This document shows positions 38,209-46,199 of a stretch of 64,000 nucleotides of DNA, one piece after another. The DNA is from Candidatus Nitrotoga sp. AM1P. Lineage in GTDB: Bacteria; Pseudomonadota; Gammaproteobacteria; Burkholderiales; Gallionellaceae. Position 1 is the stretch's first letter. Each line of letters opens with the position of its first letter. The stretch is taken from the NCBI RefSeq assembly GCF_013168275.1, contig NZ_AP019547.1, positions 1,984,001 through 2,048,000 of the forward strand, given 5' to 3'. The notes beneath the pieces were generated by a model that saw only the letters and a list, made by a program, of their open reading frames with translations, was not told the origin of the DNA and searched no databases. Position numbers and translations under genes: made by a program.

Positions 38209-38221
38209 AAAACTGTATCTT
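38199..38221. promoter_or_regulatory. NsrR-type operator
   Basis: A 23-bp element in 11-1-11 form: left arm AAGATACATTA, central A, right arm AACTGTATCTT. The outer eight bases of each arm (AAGATACA/TGTATCTT) pair perfectly. Size and sequence fit the known NsrR consensus (AAGATG-CATTT half-sites). It covers the -10 box, as for a repressor. NsrR is an NO-sensing Fe-S repressor known to control the nirK cluster of Nitrosomonas; the nsrR gene is not in the window. Confidence 0.75.
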
Positions 38222-38249
38222 ATTAGAATGTACAGATATAGAAATTTGG

Positions 38250-39341
38250 ATGACCAGAAAAATGACTATTGCCTTAAATAGATTGTATGTATCCACTGTG
38301 GCCTGTTATCTCAGGAATATTTTAACATTTTTGTTCTTGGCGGGAATTGCCACTGCAAGCTGGGCCGAGCAACGCGAATTTAACTTGACCATTGATGAGG
38401 TTGCAATAGAAGTAGCACCAGGCTTTACCAATAAAGTATTCGCTTTCAACGGACAAGTGCCAGGGCCGCTCATCCACGTCAAGGAGGGAGATGATGTGAT
38501 GGTACATGTCAGCAACAACACTACACTTCCCCATACCATCCACTGGCATGGAGTTAACCAGACCGGCAGTTGGCAACACGATGGCGTGCCAAGTGTCACA
38601 CAAGAAGCGATTCAGCCTGGTGAATCTTATACCTATAAATTCAATGTTGATCGTCCCGGAAGCCTGTGGTACCACTGCCATGTGGATGTCTGGGAGCATG
38701 TGGCGTTACGCGGGATGTGGGGGCCATTAATCGTCGATCCCAAAACCCCGAGCGCCCTCGAAAAAGAAGTGACCCTGGATGCCATTCTGATGCTGAGTAC
38801 TTGGCAATCTCCGTATGCCAGCGTCTATGGCAAAGGGGGTAGCCCACAGGATGTTTCTGACTATTTTTCAGTAAACGCAAAATCCTTCCCATTCACCCAA
38901 CCGATTAGAGTCAAGAAAGGCGACGTATTGAGAATGCGCTTTATTGGCGCAGGCGATGAAACTCACCAAATGCATATGCATGGGCACGACATGCTCGTCA
39001 CCCATAAAGACGGATATCCACTTGCCAGCCCTTATTATGTGGACACGGTTCCGGTAGGACCCGGTGAACGTTATGACGTGATCGTTAAAATGAACAATCC
39101 TGGACTCTTCATAATGCACGATCATGTTGACAAACACATGTCTAACAACGGCGCTTCAATGGGTGGGCCAATGACCGTTTTTGAATATGAAGGCGTCAAA
39201 ATGAACGACTGGTATACCTGGAAAGGCAAAGCGTACGACCCCAACTTCTTCTACAGTGTGTCGCTTACACAGGGATATGGGCTTTTCAACAGCGCACCTT
39301 TCATGGGCAAAATTGTCGAACAGGGGAAAAGAAGGAGATAA
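38250..39341 (+). CDS. ncgA: Two-domain multicopper oxidase (NcgA-like)
   Basis: 363 residues. A signal peptide covers about 1-39 (ends SWA); a start at Met5 is possible. Two cupredoxin domains follow. Domain 1 has HTIHWH (95-100), WYHCH (140-144) and a following His150 and Met156, giving type 1 copper ligands plus half of the trinuclear site. Domain 2 has MHMHGH (241-246) and HDH (290-292) but no Cys, so only domain 1 holds type 1 copper. This is the type C arrangement known for the Nitrosomonas europaea enzyme of the nirK cluster. It is a periplasmic oxidase, and its substrate is not settled. It is the first gene of the operon; the next begins 2 nt after its stop. Confidence 0.88.
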   Translation: MTRKMTIALNRLYVSTVACYLRNILTFLFLAGIATASWAEQREFNLTIDEVAIEVAPGFTNKVFAFNGQVPGPLIHVKEGDDVMVHVSNNTTLPHTIHWHGVNQTGSWQHDGVPSVTQEAIQPGESYTYKFNVDRPGSLWYHCHVDVWEHVALRGMWGPLIVDPKTPSALEKEVTLDAILMLSTWQSPYASVYGKGGSPQDVSDYFSVNAKSFPFTQPIRVKKGDVLRMRFIGAGDETHQMHMHGHDMLVTHKDGYPLASPYYVDTVPVGPGERYDVIVKMNNPGLFIMHDHVDKHMSNNGASMGGPMTVFEYEGVKMNDWYTWKGKAYDPNFFYSVSLTQGYGLFNSAPFMGKIVEQGKRRR

Positions 39342-39343
39342 AT

Positions 39344-40024
39344 ATGAAGCGAATAGTTCTTGTTGCCTTACTTGGTTTTTCTGGAGCCGTTCTCGCCGAG
39401 GGAGGAATGCTTCAGGGGAGTTGTTCCGCCTGCCACAATATTAAGGGTCCAGCAACCCAGACGTTGAAAGCTGCCTTTGAAAAAAAGGGGCCAGATCTCT
39501 TCTACGCGGGCAACAAATATCGTCAAGAATGGCTTGTATCTTGGCTGCAAAAGCCTAGTCGGATACGTCCCGCTGGAATGTACTATGGCGGGCATATCAA
39601 GTCGGGACCCAAAGGTGATGAAGTTGATACTTCGACGCTCACGGATCATGTCGCACTTTCCAAGGCCGATGCCACCTCCGTTACGGCCGAGCTCATGAAG
39701 ATGAAACCGCATGACGATTTGATCGCCAAGGAGAAAGTTGAACCCGGTACGGTATCAAAGCAGATGGGGGAAATGGCCTTCAATAAATTTTTGGGCTGTA
39801 TGGCCTGCCATTTAATCGAGCCTGAATATGGTGGGGTATCGGGGCCAGAACTTTATACGGCGGCCAAGCGCCTGCAACCGCAATATATGGCGAGTTTCAT
39901 CAAGTCTCCCCAAGCTTGGGAGCCAAAATCCATGATGCCAAACAAAAACCTGTCGGAGATGAATATACAGAAGATGGTTCATTATCTTGAGACATTGAGC
40001 AAGGAGGTTGCAAATGCCAACTAA
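39344..40024 (+). CDS. ncgB: Diheme cytochrome c (NcgB-like)
   Basis: 226 residues with a signal peptide (1-19). Heme motifs are CSACH (27-31) and CMACH (152-156). The block KGPDLFYAGNKYRQEWLVSWL reappears in the tetraheme cytochrome at 42872. It is the second gene of the Nitrosomonas-type ncgABC-nirK order and probably transfers electrons in the periplasm between the copper enzymes and cytochrome pools. GGAGATAA lies ahead of ATG 39344. The last 11 bases overlap ncgC. Confidence 0.88.
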   Translation: MKRIVLVALLGFSGAVLAEGGMLQGSCSACHNIKGPATQTLKAAFEKKGPDLFYAGNKYRQEWLVSWLQKPSRIRPAGMYYGGHIKSGPKGDEVDTSTLTDHVALSKADATSVTAELMKMKPHDDLIAKEKVEPGTVSKQMGEMAFNKFLGCMACHLIEPEYGGVSGPELYTAAKRLQPQYMASFIKSPQAWEPKSMMPNKNLSEMNIQKMVHYLETLSKEVANAN

Positions 40025-40364
40025 ATTATTTTTGTTGCTTTTACTAGCGGCTTTCTCAGTCCAAGCTCAAGCCAAGGAAGCGCCTGCGGACAACTACAAA
40101 GCCTATTGCGTTCAATGCCATGGCAGTGAGGGAACCGGAAAAGGCGTTAACACGCGAGACATGTCAGTCGTGCCGCGTGATCACACCGATGCGAAGTCAA
40201 TGTCAGGTCGCTCGGACGAAACATTATTCAAAGCAATCAAAGAGGGCGGACCATCCATTGATAAATCAATATTAATGCCTCCCTGGGGGTCAACCTTAAG
40301 TGATGAGGAAATCAACGATTTAGTGCAGCATCTACGTATGTTATGTAAGTGCAAATTTGGTTAG
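40014..40364 (+). CDS. ncgC: Monoheme cytochrome c (NcgC-like)
   Basis: 116 residues from ATG 40014; AGGAGG lies 8 nt upstream, so the in-frame TTG at 40008 is not used. A signal peptide ends near QAKA. One heme motif is YCVQCHGSEG near 37-41, with the axial Met probably in ILMPPWGSTLSDEE. It overlaps ncgB and precedes nirK by 75 bp. It is a likely electron donor for NirK or partner of NcgA. Confidence 0.87.
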   Translation: MPTKLFLLLLLAAFSVQAQAKEAPADNYKAYCVQCHGSEGTGKGVNTRDMSVVPRDHTDAKSMSGRSDETLFKAIKEGGPSIDKSILMPPWGSTLSDEEINDLVQHLRMLCKCKFG

Positions 40365-40439
40365 TAAATGGCAGTCGCAAGAAATAGCAACAAGAAATAA
40401 GCAATTTGTAGTTAACTTTAATTTAAATAGGGGAAGAAT

Positions 40440-41384
40440 ATGTATAAACTTAAAAATACAGCTGTTGCTGTAATGCTGGTAACTGGACTGTTTTCCGCAC
40501 AACAAGTATTCGCAAAAACCGTTAAAGTCACGATGACGGCTATGGAAGTTGATCTGCCCGTGAATAACAAGGGTGATGTCAAAATGGCTGCATGGACATT
40601 CGATGGCTCCATTCCTGGCAAGCCTGTTCGCGTAGATGAAGGCGATACGGTGGATTTCACGCTGATCAACCCACCTGAAAATAAAAATTCACACGCCATG
40701 GACTTTCACGCGGCTCAGGTTGACGTGCTAAATGAATTCGGTGAAATCAAGCCGGGACAAACTAAACATTTCAAGTTTGAAGCCAAGGTTCCAGGTGTAT
40801 TCATATATCACTGTGGTGCAAGCACGATGGCTCAGCATATTGCCAAGGGAATGTACGGAATGATCATCGTCGATCCAAAAGATAAAAAGAATTATCCAAA
40901 AGCAGACCGTGAATATATGCTGATTCAGCAGCAATACTTCCCGGACAGCGAAAACATCACTGGCTTACTTGAAAACACCGGTTGGAAAGGTGCTCTCATC
41001 AATGGCAAAATGTTCCATTACAGCCCTGTTCATGATCCAAATGCAACTCAGGTTCTGGAATCCAAGCCGGGTGAACGCGTCCGTATTTTCTTTGGGAACG
41101 CGAACATCAACAATCCGATCGCCCTGCATCCTATCGCAGGAATTTGGGATCGTGTTTATATCAACGGTAACCCGAAGAACACTCTATACGGCATTCAAAC
41201 ATACAACGTGTCGGTAGCTGAAGCCAGTACATTTGATATCGTTTCGCCAGCTGACCGTCCGACCAATGTCGCAATCGTCGATCATGCAATGGGAGCGGCG
41301 TTACGCGGTGCGATCACAGTTCTGATGAACAAGCCCGACGCTGACCCGAAAAAAGGGCGTGGCGATCAAATCCTGATCAGATAG
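40440..41384 (+). CDS. nirK: Copper-containing nitrite reductase
   Basis: 314 residues with a signal peptide (1-25). Type 1 copper ligands are His85, Cys125, His133 and Met138 (SHAMDFH, YHCGASTMAQHIAKGM). Type 2 ligands are His90, His124 and His272. The catalytic Asp88 and His230 are in place, so the enzyme should be active. The Cys loop CGASTMAQH is the short form seen in nitrifier NirKs rather than the classical denitrifier loop. It reduces nitrite to NO in the periplasm. AGGGGAAG lies ahead of ATG 40440. Expression is probably from the NsrR-controlled promoter at 38180. Confidence 0.94.
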   Translation: MYKLKNTAVAVMLVTGLFSAQQVFAKTVKVTMTAMEVDLPVNNKGDVKMAAWTFDGSIPGKPVRVDEGDTVDFTLINPPENKNSHAMDFHAAQVDVLNEFGEIKPGQTKHFKFEAKVPGVFIYHCGASTMAQHIAKGMYGMIIVDPKDKKNYPKADREYMLIQQQYFPDSENITGLLENTGWKGALINGKMFHYSPVHDPNATQVLESKPGERVRIFFGNANINNPIALHPIAGIWDRVYINGNPKNTLYGIQTYNVSVAEASTFDIVSPADRPTNVAIVDHAMGAALRGAITVLMNKPDADPKKGRGDQILIR

Positions 41385-41712
41385 TTTTTAGTAAACTATT
41401 CTGTTAATTAGTTAAGAGCAGGCTTTGGCCTGTTCTTAACATTTAAGCCAGACAGTGCCATGCAAAATTACGTTAATGAAGCGAGTCAATAGGGTTCGGA
41501 ATTAGACGTACACTTCCAGAATACTTTCTACGTCAGCTCTTAATTTCAAATGCGCTATCTAAGCCGCCCGATCGAAATCCCCATACTATTAGCAACAAAA
41601 TTGTTCATAGTCTCTCATCAAATTATGCGTTTGCCGCAACGCGCAGGTTGAGCACGCCTTTTAACGTCTAAGCAGAAATAAATAAACGCGGACAAGATAA
41701 CTGAGGCAACAG
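41385..41712. other. Convergent intergenic region after nirK
   Basis: 328 bp between the convergent nirK and DsrE-like genes. The nirK-proximal hairpin (41411-41440) is listed separately. The rest has no gene and no obvious repeat. Confidence 0.5.
41411..41440 (+). terminator. Hairpin after nirK
   Basis: GTTAAGAGCAGGC and GCCTGTTCTTAAC pair over 13 bp with one G-T, loop TTTG region. No U run follows (ATTTAAG), so it is a terminator-like or mRNA-protecting structure. Its symmetry lets it serve both convergent genes. Confidence 0.65.
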
Positions 41713-42072
41713 TCAAAACGTCACATTACGGTCACGTTCGGCCACGGCCTTGATGTAATCCGGCATCCCTTTTATTGATGCACCCGTTACTAGATCATCT
41801 CCCATGATCTGCCGAGCCACGGCACAGGCGCCGCAGACCCAAATCTGCACACCCGCCGCCTGCACCGCAGCCAATAACTCTTTCAATGGGGTCAGATTCA
41901 CACCATGGATATGATCGGCTGTTCCTTTGCGACCAAGCGTCACGGCTTCGTTCCAGAGCCAAAGCACCACATCGTGTCCCTGCTCCTTTGCCGCCTTCGC
42001 GGCCATGAAGGGCAACGTGGCCATCGTCGGATCATCTGTGCCTCGACTGCCAGATATTATGAATGTTGCCAC
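41713..42072 (-). CDS. DsrE family protein
   Basis: 119 residues with the DsrE/F-like fold (FIISGSRGTDDPTMATLPFMAAKAAKEQGHDVVLWLWNEAV, shown in part elsewhere) and a pair of cysteines in VCGACAVAR. No signal peptide is seen, so it is cytoplasmic. Proteins of this group handle persulfide sulfur or act in redox signalling; here the Cys pair suggests a thiol role. GAGGAGATAAACAGT precedes the ATG. It lies beside the nirK operon and is transcribed toward it. Confidence 0.8.
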   Translation of the reverse strand: MATFIISGSRGTDDPTMATLPFMAAKAAKEQGHDVVLWLWNEAVTLGRKGTADHIHGVNLTPLKELLAAVQAAGVQIWVCGACAVARQIMGDDLVTGASIKGMPDYIKAVAERDRNVTF

Positions 42073-42160
42073 TGTTTATCTCCTCTTTCATTCATTAGTA
42101 AACTATAGATCTATTATCATGTTTCATTCGTGATGCGGCCATTTCACTATATTTCTTGTC

Positions 42161-42784
42161 TCACTTCTTCAGAACAACTACACCACACGCAATCCTGGGG
42201 CCACCTGGAGCATCTTTCGTCGGAGGATCGGGAAGAAATTTGTCTTCGAGTCCATGAATAATAAATGCACTCCCATCCGCATCGAAAAGGGTCGTCAATC
42301 CAGGAGTGAGGGTGACCCGGCTCGTGATGGCATATAGCGTCCCTTTGCGGTTTTCATCAACCACAAGATTCGGCAGGTCGCCTAAATGATAGGGGTGATT
42401 TCCAAGACCTGGACTGACATTTGCCTCCGGGTTGACCTGCAGATCGATATTGCCATCGTAATGCCCTTTCGCCGCCGTGAAAGGATCGCATGCCCCTGCT
42501 TCGTGGATGTGAACCGCGTGTCGCCCGGGCGTTAACTTGCTGTCAGGCGTACCTTGTACCATCATTTTTATTCTGACGAGCCCATCATGCTCCTCATACA
42601 GACGAGCTTCTCCGGTAATGCCCGGACCGGCGATAATCGCTTCTGCACGAAGTTTTTTCTCCACCTTCCCCGCGTGATGTCCATCTTCTTTTCCTCCGTG
42701 ATGCTCGGCTTCTGCAAAAACTGAGCTAGTGACGGTGCCCATGATCAATGCCAATGCCAGCGGTAATTTAGTAACAAATTTCAT
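42161..42784 (-). CDS. sodC: Periplasmic Cu/Zn superoxide dismutase
   Basis: 207 residues with a signal peptide (1-24) and a His-rich segment right after it (EAEHHGGKEDGHHAGK), which may collect copper. The SOD motifs are HAVHIHEAGACDPFTAAKGHYD (shown in part as HAVHIHE and KGHYD), NHPYHLGDLPNL, IIHGLEDK and GGPRIACGVV; the Cys pair for the disulfide is present. It removes superoxide in the periplasm and fits the copper/heme-rich surroundings. GGAG lies 8-10 nt before ATG 42784. Confidence 0.9.
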   Translation of the reverse strand: MKFVTKLPLALALIMGTVTSSVFAEAEHHGGKEDGHHAGKVEKKLRAEAIIAGPGITGEARLYEEHDGLVRIKMMVQGTPDSKLTPGRHAVHIHEAGACDPFTAAKGHYDGNIDLQVNPEANVSPGLGNHPYHLGDLPNLVVDENRKGTLYAITSRVTLTPGLTTLFDADGSAFIIHGLEDKFLPDPPTKDAPGGPRIACGVVVLKK

Positions 42785-42871
42785 GTGTATCTCCTATTTA
42801 TGAATGAGAATATGGTTATAGGTTGCCGCATATTTCCCTCTGTAGCTTTGCCGCCGCTTTTCGGCGTCTGA

Positions 42872-44353
42872 TCAACGTGCCAGCGATCTAATGTAATGAA
42901 TAAGCTGCCACACCTTGTCATCGGACAAACCGGAGAAGGACATCATGCCGGTCCCGGGCGAACCTTTCTTGATAATCCAGAAAAGCTGGCCATCTGGAAT
43001 GTCCTTCATCATGGCATTGCAGGTAAAATTTCTCGGTGGTGGCACCAGCGCTGCTCCCATCATGCCCTTTCCATCGCCCTTTTCGCCATGACACATGGCG
43101 CAGGCGGCAGGCTTGGCGGATTTCTGGAACAGCGTTTTCCCTGCCTGAAGTACTTCGGTAGAGGCAGTAAATGGATTCGTCATGGCCAGAAAACTATCCG
43201 GTGCCTTAGCCGTCTTGCGCAGCTGCACGCAAGCATCCGACTGACCTCCACTTGAGGCAGTTGTTGCGGTGGCAGCAGCTACAGCCGGAGCGGCGGCAGC
43301 AACCTTGCCAGGCATAGCGGTGGTAACTGCGGCAGCCGCTCCGGCAGGTGAACCCTTGAATGTCGCCTTGAGGTAGGCGATTACGTCAGCTACGCCTTGC
43401 TGGCCGATGGTCAGATTCCAATAAGGCATATTCGGCGATTTCCCTATCGCCGGGCCGCCATGGTTGATTACGTTGTACAGATATTCCATTGGCAGCTTTT
43501 CAAATGGAATGTTGGCATGAATTGCCGGCTTCGGATCCAAGCCAGACGCCGCCGGGCCATCACCTTTACCTGTCGCTCCGTGACACTGCGAACAATATTC
43601 TTTGTAGATGACTTTGCCGCGACCAACGCTGGCCATGCCAAATTCTGGGCTCGTCCAAGGCTCGTAATACTTGAAATCACTCACACCCTGCGTCATTAAG
43701 TACCCGATCACCGCGCGGAGCTGTGGCTCCGTCGCATCGGCCAGAAACTCGCCACTGTGCGGCACAAAGTCTTGTGGATTCTGCCCGAAACGGAAGAGCC
43801 AATCCTGGTCATATCTTTGTCCGGACGCATGGAGCGCTGTGCTCTGCGGCCCGCCGATGACTTTTCCATCCTCATTAATCGTATGGCAGCCGAAGCAAGC
43901 ATGCGCCTTGAAGGCCATTGCGCCAAAATCGGCCTCGAACTTCGTAACTTTCGAAAGATCAAACGTACCAACTTTGACTCGCGGATCCTTATTGTGCTCA
44001 GCAAAATAATCAGCAAGAACATTGGCCTCGGATTCTGTGACAACCGGATGTTTAAACGAGACTTCGGTTAGATCCCAGCGATAGCCCTTGGCATAGAGTG
44101 GCGCTTCTTTGCCGGTCAACCAACCAATCAACCAAGGGCGCCGGTACTTGCTCCCGGCCCAGATAAGATCAGGTGCCTTAAGATTAAAGCGGGAATCGGC
44201 TTTACCTTCCAATCGGTGACATTGTATACAGGACTGCTCAAGGATTTCTTTTGCGCGCGGTTGATCATTCGCTAACGATACCCCCGAGAACGACATCAAT
44301 CCCACCAGCGTGATGAGCGCGCTTCCAACAACCATTTCTCTACTAATATTCAT
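42872..44353 (-). CDS. Modular tetraheme cytochrome c
   Basis: 493 residues with a signal peptide (about 1-29). Heme motifs are CIQCH (42-46), CFGCH (153-157), CSQCH (254-258) and CAMCH (418-422). The first half, including APDLIWAGSKYRRPWLIGWL, is clearly related to NcgB at 39344; the third heme domain resembles NcgC-type domains; an Ala/Thr-rich linker (about 337-370) leads to a final domain with KKGSPGTGMMSF, like the monoheme protein at 45558 (KNGSPGTGMP). It looks like a fusion built from the same cytochrome modules that exist separately next door. It is probably a periplasmic electron carrier. AAAGGAG lies before ATG 44353. Confidence 0.87.
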   Translation of the reverse strand: MNISREMVVGSALITLVGLMSFSGVSLANDQPRAKEILEQSCIQCHRLEGKADSRFNLKAPDLIWAGSKYRRPWLIGWLTGKEAPLYAKGYRWDLTEVSFKHPVVTESEANVLADYFAEHNKDPRVKVGTFDLSKVTKFEADFGAMAFKAHACFGCHTINEDGKVIGGPQSTALHASGQRYDQDWLFRFGQNPQDFVPHSGEFLADATEPQLRAVIGYLMTQGVSDFKYYEPWTSPEFGMASVGRGKVIYKEYCSQCHGATGKGDGPAASGLDPKPAIHANIPFEKLPMEYLYNVINHGGPAIGKSPNMPYWNLTIGQQGVADVIAYLKATFKGSPAGAAAAVTTAMPGKVAAAAPAVAAATATTASSGGQSDACVQLRKTAKAPDSFLAMTNPFTASTEVLQAGKTLFQKSAKPAACAMCHGEKGDGKGMMGAALVPPPRNFTCNAMMKDIPDGQLFWIIKKGSPGTGMMSFSGLSDDKVWQLIHYIRSLAR

Positions 44354-44937
44354 AACGCAACTCCTTTTTTAATACCTCATCTGAGCCCATTTTTTTAACA
44401 ACTACGCATGAATATCGGTAACTCAGCACTAATCAAGCCCAATGTCGACATCAGCTCAAACGATAATACATTTTATTATTCAATTGTATACATATAAATT
44501 TCATGTTTACTCCCTCGTTTGACAATTCAAAAGCCATTTTGTTTAACGATGTTCAGCTTTGAAAACCACGTCTGTGCGATACCATACATAGCGATGTAAT
44601 AATTATGGTGAAAAACAAGTCAAAAAATTGTAGTTTGATTGACCAAGTCAAATTCTCCCTTCCAAGGGAAGCAGCTCTTAATTTCATCGACAAAATTTGG
44701 AATAATTTAGACTGCAATTTCCAAGCCATACAACGTACTTGACAATCAAGACTATTTGCCACGTTTTTGAGATATAGAAGGTATATAATAAAGCCTCCTA
44801 CGCATTGAATTGCAAAGAAGGCGGGGGAATGCCTATTCTCGACAAGATGGGATCAAAACCCACAAATGATAGATAGTCATGGAACATATAGAAATAAGCC
44901 GAACTCTAACTATACCAATTTATAAGGAGATTCAACT
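44354..44937. other. Divergent promoter region between two redox genes
   Basis: 584 AT-rich bp between the divergent tetraheme cytochrome and DUF1264 genes. It must contain both promoters. A TTGACA is at 44739-44744, but no -10 box is well placed; TATAAT-like sequence lies near 44785-44792. A short plus-strand frame is listed separately. Confidence 0.5.
44605..44742 (+). CDS. Possible 45-residue small protein
   Basis: An ATG-initiated frame too short for routine ORF calling. It encodes a hydrophilic N-terminus (MVKNKSKNCSLIDQ) and an amphipathic helix-like stretch (REAALNFIDKIWNNLDCNFQ). No Shine-Dalgarno sequence is visible and no family is recognised. It may be a relic of a longer gene or a chance frame. 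Confidence 0.25.
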   Translation: MVKNKSKNCSLIDQVKFSLPREAALNFIDKIWNNLDCNFQAIQRT

Positions 44938-45474
44938 ATGAAAATCAGCAAAATCTGTGTTCTTGTTTCCTCGTTAATTACGGCCAGCTTATTGTCCGTT
45001 CCAGTGCTTGCTGCTGATAAGAATCCGCTGTCGGGTTATACAATTCATGTTGTAGCACCACACGTCATGGACGGAGAAATTATCGGTCCGTTTCATCATT
45101 ACTGCAAACCCATCAATGACGACGTTATTCAGTGCATTCTATTCGATTCAACTGAGCCTAACGCTCGCTTGACCGAAATCGAATACATGGTTTCCAAGAA
45201 ACTTGCCCGATCAGCTATACCGAAATGGTCGCATACGCAAAACTGGCACGATCACAAACAGGAGATCGAAACTGGTCGCGTTGCCATAGTAAACCCCTCT
45301 GACCCGAAAGAGCAGAAAGGATTGGCGGATTATGTTGCTGGAACCGATGGCATCATTTTCCACCTCTGGCCTAAAGACGCGCCCATTCCTGACGGTTCGG
45401 TCGGCATCGCTCAGTCAGTTGGACATTGGGAAGAGCTACATGGAAAAATTGGTAAAGATGCAACTAAAAAATAA
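44938..45474 (+). CDS. Exported DUF1264 protein
   Basis: 178 residues with a signal peptide (1-25, ending LAA). The sequence YTIHVVAPHVMDGEIIGPFHHYCK, QCILFDSTEPNARLTEIEYMV, WHDHKQEIETGRVAIV and GTDGIIFHLWPKDAP (each cited in part) is the DUF1264 domain, related to plant oil-body-associated proteins. Several His residues are conserved (HVMDG, FHHYC, WHDHK) and could bind metal or heme; this is inference. AAGGAG precedes the ATG at good distance. Its own terminator follows. Confidence 0.85.
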   Translation: MKISKICVLVSSLITASLLSVPVLAADKNPLSGYTIHVVAPHVMDGEIIGPFHHYCKPINDDVIQCILFDSTEPNARLTEIEYMVSKKLARSAIPKWSHTQNWHDHKQEIETGRVAIVNPSDPKEQKGLADYVAGTDGIIFHLWPKDAPIPDGSVGIAQSVGHWEELHGKIGKDATKK

Positions 45475-45494
45475 ATTTATTTGATTTATTCAAG

Positions 45495-45532
45495 AGACAC
45501 GGGGTTTGTCCATGTGGATGAGCACTGTGTCT
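45495..45532 (+). terminator. Terminator after the DUF1264 gene
   Basis: AGACAC (45495-45500) pairs with GTGTCT (45527-45532), followed by TTTTTATTT. The stem is short and the 26-nt loop is large, but the U tract and the position support termination. Confidence 0.6.
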
Positions 45533-45557
45533 TTTTATTTATAAGTGAGGTGATGTC

Positions 45558-45992
45558 ATGTTTTCTTTAAAGAAAAATAGGTGGGTAGGGATTGCCATCT
45601 TTTTGAGCATCAGCTCGCAAAGTACATTAGCTTTTCACAAGGACGCGTATGAACCGCGTGTACCCAAGGCGATTATTGCGCAGGAACAGCAAGTAAAAAA
45701 TCCTTATCCCGTCACACCAGAGCGAATTGAAGCAGGCCGTAAAATTTATTTGGGGGAAGGTTTTTGTGTAACTTGCCATAGCAAGGATGGCACAGGTGCC
45801 AATTTACCCGGGCATCCTCCGCGTGATTTTACCGATGCCAAATGGCAGAAACTTCGCACGGATGGAGAATTAATGTGGGTTTTAAAAAATGGTAGCCCAG
45901 GAACCGGGATGCCGATTCGAGTTGGAACAGATATAAACGAAGAAGATGGCTGGAATGTAATTCAATATATACGGACCTTCGAGGGCAAGTAG
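45558..45992 (+). CDS. Monoheme cytochrome c
   Basis: 144 residues with a signal peptide (about 1-25). One heme motif is FCVTCHSKDG near 70-75, with the axial Met likely in SPGTGMPIRVG. GAGGTGAT lies 5-6 nt before ATG 45558. It resembles the last domain of the tetraheme cytochrome (GSPGTGM, IQYIR at the C-terminus). It is a periplasmic electron carrier; the partner is not known. Confidence 0.87.
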   Translation: MFSLKKNRWVGIAIFLSISSQSTLAFHKDAYEPRVPKAIIAQEQQVKNPYPVTPERIEAGRKIYLGEGFCVTCHSKDGTGANLPGHPPRDFTDAKWQKLRTDGELMWVLKNGSPGTGMPIRVGTDINEEDGWNVIQYIRTFEGK

Positions 45993-46199
45993 GCGGTGTT
46001 CTTTTAAAAACAAGACAATCCACCCCCTCATCAAATTTGTAGATTCGCCCTGCCCACCATGGACAGAGGGCTTTCGTATATTGTTCATACCTCCAGTGTA
46101 ATAAACTTTGCATCCTGAATTAAGAAGACGCAGTTGGAGCCCACGCCCCAAATAACACATCGTGATCAAGCATAGACCAGAGGAAATAGGGCCATCAAT

